A stretch of 64,000 nucleotides of DNA from Ceratodon purpureus. Taxonomy: Eukaryota > Streptophyta > Bryopsida > Pseudoditrichales > Ditrichaceae. This document shows, one piece after another, positions 35,907 through 45,526 of this stretch (positions within the stretch are counted from its first letter, which is position 1; each line of letters begins with the position of its first letter). Under the pieces are notes generated by a model that was not told where the DNA came from, did not search any database, and was given only the letters and a program-made list of their open reading frames with translations. Both the position numbers and the translations under genes were made by a program. The stretch lies in NCBI GenBank assembly GCA_014871385.1, contig CM026426.1, positions 76,187,524 through 76,251,523 on the forward strand, in the 5' to 3' direction.

Positions 35907-38900
35907 CTAAACCGCGCAGGAGAAGCTGTGTGTACTAAAACCCCCCCAAATCCTATATAGCAAAAAACTTAGACTCGGCGTGGATTCCTCATGACGGAAT
36001 CGAGGAGAGTCTTGAGTCTCGCCCGATAATCCGTCCTCAACTTCAAATCGGCTGCCTCCCTTGCCTTTCTGTCCACCTTCTCTTCTGTCTCTGGAAATAG
36101 AGGTGCCCGAACATCGACATCCCGTATGTCTCGGTTGGGCCCAAAACCTCCTCGAGACAATATATGATGCGATCACCTTCCGGTCTCGCCCAAGTCGGTG
36201 GAATGACTCGCCGGTCATCCACTTTATTCTTGTAGGTGTTAGGCACATATTGTGGTCTCGGATACCTGTCATCTGACCTGACCGTTTCGCAGTACAGGAG
36301 CTCCAAAAAAAAACGAGCCGAGACAGCTCCATCCCATTGCAGCCATTCCATACCGTCCTAGATGTTTGACGACTTGAAGCGGTTAGGGTCTCGCACTTGC
36401 AATCCCCGGGACTACAAGTACTGCAAAAACATAGTCATTGGCAGGTAGCCGCACTCCCAATCCGCTTTTTGTCCGTACCGTTCAATGATCTCCATGGCCG
36501 CGTGACGAGACTGACCCACTTCCTCGAACCTGGCCTAAAACCTCACGCTACACCCCATGCAGACCTGACAATGAGGACGAAGTCATCGAAGGCCTTCGTG
36601 TGGTGTACATGGTTCCGGGTCCCCATCAAGTACGTCCCCTTGTTGTCCACAACTAAAAGACTCCAGTGTAGCTTGTCCACGTACGAAATGATGAGATTGT
36701 TCTCTCTGCCCGAGACCCCTTCTAGCCACTTAATTCCAACGTCGCCCATCCACTCCCAACTGTCTCAATTTTTGCAAATGAAAAAGAGAAGGTATCCAGT
36801 CAGCTAAGCACTTGCGATGTGGATCTTCTCCTTATCCCACTTAGGAGACCGTAGTGCCAATGAACGGAGTGCAAGCTCTTGAAAATGGTCTTCCAACGTT
36901 TGAGATGCCTTCATTATGCACTCCCAGTCTTCTGGATTGGTGGGACTACAACTTGGCGCCGCATGTCTCCCGAGAAGAACACTGCCCAGTCAATCTCTAC
37001 GGTCTGGCTTCCAGACGTAGCTCCATATGGCTTCTTTCTGGGCTTCAACTTGATGTTCGGCTTCTTCAAGATAGCGGACCATGACGAGGCTGCCACTTCT
37101 TTCACGAACTCCTTTCCCATTTCTTCCAGTCTCGTAGTGTTGTTTCGCAATGGAACCTTGGGATTCATGAATCTGTACTTAAGCTGCCTTGGCGGTCTGA
37201 TTCGGAACACCGTGGGGTCTCGTTCCGCCTATGTTGGTGTACTCCGCTGTACCAACGCGAAACCTGAATCTGGGGTCGCTCTAGCGGTGACGGGCTGCGG
37301 TACCATAGTGTCTCGCGCGCGTCCAAGTTTGTCATAGGCTGCAGCAAGCATCTGCATGGGTCTCGAGGAACCTTCTCGTTCTGCCTGACCACCGCAGAGG
37401 TGGCATCCTCCGAGACAGCAGACTGCTGTTCGTACACATGTGGTACAGAGGATGCCACCCCCACACGTATCTTTCCACGTCCACCCTTTGGTCTCGTCCC
37501 ACCGACGTACTTGCGCGCGTACCTACTCCTCCCTCTCTCGATGGACAGGGTTCTGCTTTTTGGCCTGTTTCTCTGGATGCTTGGTAATTTTGGCCAAATT
37601 AGCGAAATGCCTGTGCATCTCAACGCATCCACTTCGTGTCATACTAGCCTTTGCATCTCCACCATCCAACGACAATACGGTGTCATTCACATTCTGCACA
37701 TCCTCGACCGTGTACCTCCCCTGTTGCTGCATAGGAGCCAAACATATAAGTATACGGAAAATCCCAGAACATGTTACATGAATTCTGACGAGACACCCTA
37801 AGCCATCCTCACTTTAGAGTAGTTAAATGTTCACCTTACATTTCAGAGAAGCAAATTTGCCTTCGGCCTAACATAAGGCATCCTCCAAGGTCCCTAGATT
37901 CTGAAAGGCCGAGACCTTCTACAACATCTCCTCAGCTGTCCAGGACGTGCATGCCCTCGTCTCATTTCTCATGAGACGGAACTCCATGAGAAGAATGGCA
38001 AGACCGGTTCTCGGAAGCGGAGTTGGTGGTGGGATGGTGATCTGGGATTTGTGTCTCGGCGTCCTGTTGGAATTGCATGAGAACCTCCTCGCGCTGCAAT
38101 GTTAGGCGCTCCCTCTCCGAGACAAATTCCTCCTCTCCCGCGAATTCACTAGAGACTTGCGAGACAGCTTCCTCGACTACCATGGCATCACCCTAGTAAT
38201 TGGATTCCGTGTCTTGGACACAAGAGTCGACCTTCTTCTTCTTCTCTGACTCGCCGTCTTTGTTGGAGGGCAACTCCTGCTTCTTCTCATTGGCGAGGTC
38301 CTTTGTCTCAGCAACCCTCCTTGACCCTAATGCAAAACTGTTTCGCATTGTCTTTGTCCTCGGCTCGTCTCCAGCCATGCCGTCTCGATTTAAATCCATG
38401 ACTCTCCCCCTGCCATCAGCTTCATCGCTCTGATACTCACACAGGCTCAAGACAGCGGGATCTTCTTGGCCCTTTCCAAAGCCTTCACCACCTATCTGCA
38501 ATCTTGACATGTTTGGCAGTGCATCTCAGAGCGAGACGCGGAAACCCGAGGGAGATGGCGTACTTGGCTCACACCTGCTCAGAGGTTGAGGCAATATGAC
38601 TGGTCTTGCAGGTTCAAGCGAGACAGCACCTTGACCCTACTCGTCCCCTTCGTCTAAGTGCAAGACTCGCTGAGGCTTTCGATTAGCCTTGTCTCGCAAT
38701 TTCTTTGACCTTTGGAATGTGACTTCCTCGAAGTCGTCGTCATCATCTGCGTCGACAACGGGCTCGCGCTTAACCTCATTCTTTGGAATTGTGCGTAGTG
38801 GCTGACCGTCTGGATGCTTTGTCCACCACTCTACGATCAGCTCCCTCAGATTCTCTTGTCCCTTCCAACCAACAGGTTTGGCCAATTCTGCTCCAATGCT

Positions 38901-39070
38901 GTGGGGTAGAACTTCAAACCATTGTGATCCAATCGGCGGTGGTTGTTGAGACGGTGTTTTTGCATCAACTTCTTCCAACTGTGAGGACACTCCTTGCAGT
39001 AAAAAATTTTGTGGTCAAAGAATATTGGAGGCGTGTGACATTCGACGAGCATTCAAGCCCATTCCGCCTG
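35907..39070 (-). pseudogene. ULP1-like (C48) cysteine peptidase gene, frameshifted
   Basis: ULP1 peptidases process or remove SUMO-like modifiers. Reading leftwards from about 39070: a Cys/His/Lys-rich segment (FYCKECPHSWKKL), EWWTKHPDGQPL and an acidic patch (DADDDDDFEEV, 38990-38637); a Lys/Glu-rich coiled region (38510-37962); and a basic segment (37632-37165). A peptidase-like core follows: the His motif KLHWSLLVVDNKG (His codon at about 36663-36665) and, after a frameshift, the Cys motif ADWECGYLPMTMFLQYL (Cys codon 36451-36453), spaced as in ULP1. A C-terminal extension (36351-36043) has WTERQGRQP. The catalytic Asp is not obvious. Multiple stops and frame changes, partly real introns, make the product doubtful. 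Convergent to the MULE transposase and equally rich in GTCTCG/CGAGAC. Confidence 0.6.
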
Positions 39071-39451
39071 GGTCCACGTCTCTAGGTAATGGTTCTTGTC
39101 TATGATGATTCGCTCCTGGACAACTCCGTCTTGCCACAGAATCCTAAGAAACTGCAGGTCAGCGTCGCTGAAAATTTGATGCACCATTCTGTCCTACAAA
39201 TATGAACTCCCTAAAACATGCCATGGGCTATGGTTAGTTGAAGGAAATATAAACGAATAGTCAAAAGTTAGCCAGACATGAGTCAACTCATTCACGAGAC
39301 CCAGGGACCATACTAAAATTGCGTGTGACATTTTCAACGTCGAAAATAAGTCTCGATCATTCATTTAACAAGACTGATGGATATAGAATGATGGTGAACA
39401 CTCCAACAAATACTGCGAGACGCGAGCCTCGGAGAAATAATCCGTACCCCA

Positions 39452-40560
39452 CACTACAACAAATCCAGCCCAATGTGACTATGTTTTATGACTGGAATAG
39501 GGCATAAACCATAATGTGACTTATACTAATTCCAGTCATTTTGAGTCAGTCGCTTAGGACAATCTGACAAGCGGTCACATCGGACATTTTTTGTTCCCGA
39601 TACTGCGTTCCCATGGTGTTTTGGGACCTCAAGTAGGGACCTGCTCTGGGACTTGGGAGAATATGACTGTGTAAAGGCATGTATTATTGACTATACATCA
39701 TCATCAATATGGTATCCATGACTCTTTCCACTTAACAATATATGACTATGTAGAGTCACCAATACGAACTGAGTGTCATGATTGTAATGACTAATTGTAG
39801 TGATGTATTAGTCAATAAATGAATAGATTTATCACCACGCATAGTAGGAAGATGGTGACTAAGTTGAGTCAGACAATGAGTGGAGAAAACACGACTCATT
39901 GGAGTCATATCTATTTGACTACCCATAGTCACAAATACTGAAATAGCTTCTGCCTGATCTGACTAAGCGTAGTAAGTCTTAACTAAAAATATCAACAATT
40001 TTATCACTAGCTATAGTACTGTGCTGGTGACTATATCTAGTCATTTACTTCAAATAATATGACTATGTAGGGCCATATGGTGGTGACTATACGTAGTCTT
40101 CAATGCTGAAATCACGAAATAGACATGACTAAATGTAGTGAGGTGTCAGTGATGTGACTGATGGTTATATCACTACGCATAGTGATGTGGTTGTGACTGT
40201 ATTGCGTCATATTTAGACTTCAACTAATACGACTCTTCAGAGTCATATATATTTTACTACACATAGTCACCCATATCATCTGATGACTACGTAGAGTCCT
40301 TTTATAGTTGTTTATTTCACTACCGTCGGTCAAATTTCAATCTTCAGTCGGTGTTTCAATGACCAGAACTTGACTGTCTGTAGTATAATTTAAACGTATG
40401 CCAGTCACTGGAATCTATCTTTACTACTGTGCGTAGTCAAGGATTTGAATTTTACATTAGGGTGATCATGCGGAGTGGTGACTAATACAAGTCAACGATG
40501 CGGTTGTGAATACTATGTCAAATCATGCAAATGATATTCAAACATTTCGTTGGAAGAGAA
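39452..40560 (+). mobile_element. CACTA-type terminus with subterminal palindrome array (fragment)
   Basis: The segment opens with CACTACAACAAATCC at 39452, matching the usual CACTACAAnAAA start of plant CACTA elements. It is followed by about 1 kb without coding sequence but dense in GACTA/TAGTC, as expected of the subterminal repeats that bind CACTA proteins. No matching opposite terminus was found before the LTR at 40654, so it is either truncated or interrupted there. Which transposase it belongs to is unknown. Confidence 0.6.
39470..40520. repeat. Array of about 15-bp imperfect palindromes TGACTA-N(4-5)-TAGTCA
   Basis: Clear members lie at 39744-39759, 39916-39931, 40028-40043, 40083-40097, 40171-40184, 40231-40245, 40253-40270 and 40282-40297. 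The outer halves TGACT/AGTCA are conserved, while the inner 4-6 bases vary (CTATGTAG, TACCCATA, TATATCTA). I counted about 20 GACTA or TAGTC words in 1.1 kb against about 2 expected. Spacing is irregular, so this is a dispersed palindrome cluster rather than a satellite. It fits paired binding sites for a dimeric protein. Confidence 0.75.
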
Positions 40561-40653
40561 AATTCTCAATCAAACAAGATGCACTTATACTGTTCCTCGA
40601 TCGGTGTAAACTGCTCGGGAGAAGGACTGATCAATGTCAATGAAATCTGTGGG

Positions 40654-41051
40654 TGGTAAAGGGAGGATTTCCTATAAAACCCTAGCCTTCACAACCCATC
40701 AAAACCCTACGAAAACCCAACTAGCTTAGGTGTTGAAACAATCATATAATGCTGGAAACACTCAAAAGAAGTGGAAAAGTGAGTCAAAACTGTATAAGGA
40801 GGGTCAAAAATGCCCCAAAATCACGGTACAGTAGCTCATAAAGTCTCTCCAATCTCTCCTAACTCTAAGTGCACCAGTGAGGAATGATCTCAAAAACCCT
40901 AAAACCTGCCTTAAGAGTCTAGCTGAATTCATCTAGTCGGCTACGACAGAGTTCATCCAGCCGACTGGATGACTGTCGAAGTCATGGATGGAAAACTGAA
41001 AAATGCTACTAGAAACTAGGAAAGGGGAGATTGATAAATTTACGGTTAACA
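40654..41051 (-). repeat. 3' LTR of E1, 398 bp
   Basis: It runs from TGGTAAAGGG to GGTTAACA on the plus strand and aligns throughout with the 423-bp LTRs of E2, with scattered substitutions. It lacks one copy of a 24-bp unit that E2 has duplicated. It is followed by TTATCCCCTTTTTCC, the plus-strand image of a polypurine tract, which sets the minus orientation. Confidence 0.88.
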
Positions 41052-41185
41052 TTATCCCCTTTTTCCGGTAGTTCAGTCTTGAGAACGGGAGGGCGGGGAG
41101 AGAAGAGGGACTGGAAACATGGCCCGGGAGAAAAAAAAATAAAAAATGAAAAAGAAAACAGTAAAACGGGACGATAGCCTAACAA

Positions 41186-43786
41186 CTACAAAGTTGCGCC
41201 GAATGTGCCTGTGATCTTGGGGGTCGGATTCTGCTCAGGGGGTCGGTGTGTCGAAGTCGGCCTTGCGGCTGAGGCGTCTCCGTCTTCCAGCCATGGCTCG
41301 AATGTGGGGTCTCGCTCTTCAAACCTGCGGAGCCATCGCTATTGGCGTTCAAAGTCCTCGCGGTGGGCGGTGAGGGCTATCTCCAGGTCGCGGTGTTTGG
41401 GGGTGGCGTCGTCACGTACTGCTTGGCTGAGTTCCCGTGGAGGAAGAGTCAGAGTGGCCAACTACAAGGTAAGCTTTTGATTTTCGAGCATGAGAATATC
41501 AGCTTGTTGCAAGCGGTGGCTGACTTGCTGTTCAAGCTCAAGACGCCGAAGAGATGGCTCAGGATGGCTGTGTTGAATGGCGGCAGCGGCTACTTGGTCT
41601 TGTAAGGTGGTGACGGTGGCTCGCAGCTCGGTGTTGTCAAGGAGCAACTGTTCGCGAGCAGTCCCGGAGACTTGAAGCTGATGTGTAAGACCCGCGACCT
41701 GGGTTGACAGTCCACCAAGGGTGAATTCAAGCTCAGTTACTCGAAGATCGCAAGCAGAGCGGGTAGCCTCCAATTGTCGAGCCGCTGCACGTGTCATTAC
41801 AAGGACAGTTGCCATGGCGTTCAGATTATTCAGCAGGAGCTGAAAATCTGTGATGGAAGTAGCATCAGCTGGGAGGCTCCCCAAGGAGTCACTAGGTGGC
41901 CCGCCAGAAGATCCACCTGATTGTTGGCGTAGACTTTGGTTTGGCCGTGAGGGGCCTGCAGTGTCGCGGCCATCAGTGGTAGTTGGAGGAGGCAGATAGT
42001 AACTTGGGTTTGGGGGTGAAGCCGGGCCGGGTGCAGGTTGCGAGACTGCTGCAGACTGGACGATGTGCTGAGGGTGACGATTAAAGATTAGGAATGGTCG
42101 CCACGGGATGATCGCCCAGTTACGGCCCTGCATATCGGAGGTCGGCACTGCTGTAGACGAAGGCGTGAGCTGTGTGATCACAGTCAGTGCCGTGTGAGGT
42201 GAGTGCCTCGGGGAAGATGGGGGCGACGTATCCATTGCAAGAGACTCGCTAGAGGAGCTGTTGACCCGAGCGAGAGGGACTCGCGAAGGGGCGATAGTTC
42301 GACCTATAATGAGGGGCTCAGAGTCGGTTGAGATGGTGGCCGCGACTGGCATGGGTGTGCGGGACCGTAAGGGGTACCAACAAGATGGGGACCCTGTGGC
42401 AATTGGCGGTGTGTCCTGCGCCATGTTGTCCGGGGGTGGCAGAAGGTCGTTGAGGTGACGTCAAAGAGCTTGTCGTGTGAGGGGCTGAGTAGAGCGGCTC
42501 ACGTTGGATGAACCCTCCATAGACTTGGAGGTTGGGGTAGTGGCCAATGCCGGATCCACTGAAGCGCTGACCGTGGCGGGTAAGTCGGCTCCGCTTGTCC
42601 GGTTGCGTAAGGATGAGCCGACTTTAGGTGGAGGCGGAATGTCAGTGACTGGAGCGCCCTCATGACTGCCATCGACAGTATCAAAGCTCGAAGAAACTAC
42701 GAGAGGGGCCGTGACATCCTGCCGCTCCGGGAACCAGGTGGACAGAATGGCGTCCATCTCCGATGCCCCTCAAAGTCGTCTTGTGCCGGGAGCCTAGGAA
42801 TGAATATAGATGAGATGGCGACGAAGGTTGGTCAAGACGAAGTGGGACCAATCAAACGGTTGCTGCTGAGCTCCAACCTCCTCAGCCGCAAACATGTGCT
42901 CCAGCATGTCATTGCTCACAAAAATGTGGCGCTCCTTGAACCCAATGGCGTCTCCGAGTGCTTGAACACGAACCTGATGTGCCGGGTGCAGAGATGTACC
43001 TGGTGTACCGTCATGTTTGTGGTCGGCGGCGCTAAGACTATACCTCGAGTAGCGGCGGTGATAGCCGTGGACAGCTTTGCGGCCCGCTAGATCAGTCCTA
43101 GACTCAAAGCCTAACGCCGCCCAAATGACAATGGCTGTGATCTCCACAGGCTGGCCCCGTACCATAGACCTGATCGGCCCCCCAAGTTCTGCAGCGGGGC
43201 GACGTTTTCCTGCTGCTGGCTGTACGTACTCGAAGCCCTCCACAAAGTCAAGTAAGAGCTCGGTGCGGGGTTCAGGCGAGCTGAAGTTGTAAAAAACTTT
43301 GACGCTGGTCTGAGAAGCCCAGTCCTCATCCGCCATCGCTGTCCACTGCATCTAGTAGGTGAAAGGTTCAAATTTAACCTTCCATCTGCGCTGAAACTTC
43401 CGCGGAATCCGAAGGCGCTTAGGTAAACGACCATCAATTGGGGTGAGTTTCCGCTTGATCCCTCGACGCTAGGTCTTCGACGAGGGTGTAATGGCTCCTG
43501 TAGGGGGGGCAGGCTCGGAGAGAGGGGGCGCTGAATCGGCCGCGGTGGGAAGGTCGTCCTCCGGTGCAGGCGGTCGATCGCTATCACTGGCGACAGCCAC
43601 TGCCATCTCTGGTGGGGGTTGGCTTGGTCCACCAACCTCCATGGATTCTTGGGTGGAACCCTGCTGGAGTACTCTCTGGAAGAAATAACGCTCCAATGTA
43701 GCGAAATGACCTCGGCGGAGTCGCCTGCCGCTGCGTGGTGGTCGGTGCGGAGCAAGGTTGGCTCGAGCGAATGCGAAGTCAGGCAA
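41186..43786 (-). pseudogene. Decayed accessory protein of E1 (homologue of the E2 C-terminal region)
   Basis: One minus-strand frame, broken only by stop codons, matches the last roughly 1250 residues of E2. It contains a basic segment with TLERYF and ESMEVGGPSQ, the globular domain ([46 protein letters not shown]), a Pro/Ser-rich stretch, a coiled coil, and the terminal [15 protein letters not shown]. The frame ends at 41186. Stops at about 42794, 42776, 42461, 41464 and 41288 interrupt it. Several sit exactly where E2 has Gln or Arg codons (CAG to TAG, CGA to TGA). The protein's function is unknown. The globular part resembles, in my judgement, the plant transposon-protein domain (Transposase_32-like). 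Confidence 0.75.
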
Positions 43787-44919
43787 GCCAACAGTGCGGA
43801 CAGGACCCTGGGAGCTGTGCGTGGGGAACTCGAGTGGATCCGAACTACTGCTATCTTCCGCTGTCGAGGCCGAATGGTCAGTCTGCTAGAAAACGATTGG
43901 TCGCACACAAGGGACGCACGGAATTGACAACGTGTGGAAAACTAACAAAACTTGACTGTGCTGACAGTGCCGACTGCGGCCAAAAATTAGGGTTAGGTTG
44001 GGGGTGAGCAGACAGAGAAGGATTGAAAAAACAAGGATGTGAAGAGAAGAAATTAGAAGGACTACAATCAAAACTCAGAGCAGATTCTACCTTGACTAGG
44101 GAAAGAGCCGAACCTGAGAGACCTGGATGTCTAGCCAAAACCCTAGATGGAAGACATGGGTAGGGTGACGACGAGGGAATAATTGGATCAGACTGAAAAG
44201 AGAAAAGACACTTGGGTCCGGAGGCTGACAAAGAACCTAAGGGTAACCGACATTAAGGACCACTACATGAGGCTGGAGAGGACGAGAAGACAGTTAAGGG
44301 AGTCGGAGTCGCAAGGGGGGTGGGCGACGTCGTGTGAGGAGGAAAGTGGGCTGGTGGTGGGCGCCTAGAGCAGTTGGCGGAATGCGCGGATCTTGAAGTA
44401 AGGGCGCTGTCCACCTGAACGCCCTCCGAATAAGGTTCAGAAACCCTAAGACCAACAATGGGGGAGAGGGGCAATGGGCAAGGAATGCCACCAAGATGAT
44501 TAGGAGCAACCCGAGGAGGAAGAGATGGGCGAGGTGGGAGAGAAGCAATGTACTACCGAGGCGAAGGGGGGGGGGGTGGAGGAGGACGAAGGAAGGATTA
44601 ACTGCGGAATAGAAGAGATGTAGCACGACGTGGTATCCATATTCCTCCGGCAGGCACTTAATTCACTCTAATTACCCTCCAAAGTAAACTACTCCGTGTT
44701 CGTTCCCACGAAGACCTATAGTTTTCTTCCTTTTAGATCATAACAGAAATCACCACCCAAATCCAACCGTATTCCGTCTTTCGACCGGTTGGCCTGATCC
44801 GGTAGTTTTTGCCTCGTTCCTATTTTCCGGCTTTTTAGACTAGTGGCCGGTTCCCACTGATCCGTCTATCCTTTCAAGTGGCTGGATTCTCCACCGTCCC
44901 GTGACTTAGAGTGGATGGA

Positions 44920-45342
44920 TGGTAAAGGGAGGATTTCCCATAAAACCCTAACCTTCACAACCCATCAAAACCCTACAAAAACCCAACTAGCAATGGTGCT
45001 GAAACACTCATTCAATGCTGGAAACACTCAAAAGAAGTGGAAAAGTGAGTCAAAACTGTATAAAGAGGGTCAAATCTGCCCCAAAATCATGGTACAGTAG
45101 CTCATAAAGTCTCCTCAATCTCTCCTAACTCTGAGTGCACTAGTGAGGAATGGCCCAAGAAACCCTAAAATCTGCCTTAAGAACCAAGCAGAAATCATCC
45201 AGTCGGCTACGACAGAGTTCATCCAGTCGGCTGCGACAGAGTTCATCCAGCCGACTGGATGACTGTCGGAGCCAGGGATGAAAAACTGCGAAAAAGGCTA
45301 CTGAAACTGAGGGAGGGAAGATTGAGAAATCTCCGGTTAACA
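44920..45342 (-). repeat. 3' LTR of E2, 423 bp
   Basis: It starts TGGTAAAGGG and ends GGTTAACA on the plus strand and reads the same as 56960-57382. It contains three AAACCCTA telobox-like words on the plus strand and a direct 24-bp duplication (45196 and 45220) containing CATCCAGTCGGCT. The second copy forms a perfect 13-bp inverted repeat with AGCCGACTGGATG (45249-45261), a strong hairpin with a 16-nt loop. Confidence 0.95.
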
Positions 45343-45358
45343 TTATCCCCTTTTTCCG
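45343..45358 (-). promoter_or_regulatory. Polypurine tract of E2
   Basis: On the minus strand the sequence GGAAAAAGGGGATAA directly precedes the 3' LTR. This is the expected primer site for plus-strand DNA synthesis and confirms the minus orientation. The same core recurs three times in the 5' part of the element (55666, 56165, 56469). Confidence 0.85.
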
Positions 45359-45526
45359 GTAGTTCTGTCCTCAGAACGTAGAGGCAGTGGAAGAGGGAAT
45401 AAGAAAACACGACCTCGGTGCAGGAAAAATAAAAAGGCCTAAAAAGAAAATTTAAAAGGGTAGAAAGAATTTAGTCAAGGCGAACTAAGGCTGAGAAGAA
45501 CAAAAACAGGGTGCTGCCAACGGTCT

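Larger units (their letters stand above)
31960..39430. mobile_element. MULE-like element carrying a ULP-like gene, GTCTCG-dense
   Basis: The segment combines a plus-strand MULE transposase relic (32.4-35.1 kb) and a convergent minus-strand gene with ULP1-like peptidase motifs (about 36-39 kb). Plant MULEs that carry ULP-like genes (the Kaonashi group in Arabidopsis) are known. What delimits the element here is a sharp compositional mark: I hand-counted about 56 GTCTCG or CGAGAC hexamers between 31968 and 39421, against about 4 expected, and almost none on either side. The right limit lies next to a CACTA-like terminus at 39452. Terminal inverted repeats and a 9-bp target duplication were sought and not convincingly found, so the exact ends are inferred from motif density. 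Confidence 0.6.
40654..44630 (-). mobile_element. Older truncated Ty3/gypsy copy E1 (same family as E2)
   Basis: The left end is a 3' LTR (40654-41051), followed inwards by a polypurine tract and a decayed copy of the E2 accessory coding region (41186-43786). Upstream sequence continues to 44630, where a different element (E3) begins with TGGTATCC. Gag, protease, RT and integrase are absent. They were lost, or lie beyond the E3 insertion outside the window. Divergence from E2, several nonsense codons and lack of the rest of the element show it is much older. Confidence 0.78.

Noticed and set aside
31853-39450. Possible terminal inverted repeat of the MULE-ULP element (GGGGT...TTTCT at 31853 against ...AGAAAT...ACCCC at 39435-39450).
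   Set aside because: Matching bases are few and unevenly spaced, and the flanks do not give a 9-bp duplication. The element ends are therefore left approximate.
39798-40140. TTGTAGTG and ATGTAGTG words as a right-hand CACTA terminus.
   Set aside because: They lie inside the palindrome field and match only the last seven or eight bases expected; they are variants of the repeated word.
43111-43908. 265-codon minus-strand ORF in E1 in a different frame.
   Set aside because: Residue alignment with E2 supports the other frame (43786 downwards); this one is a shadow.
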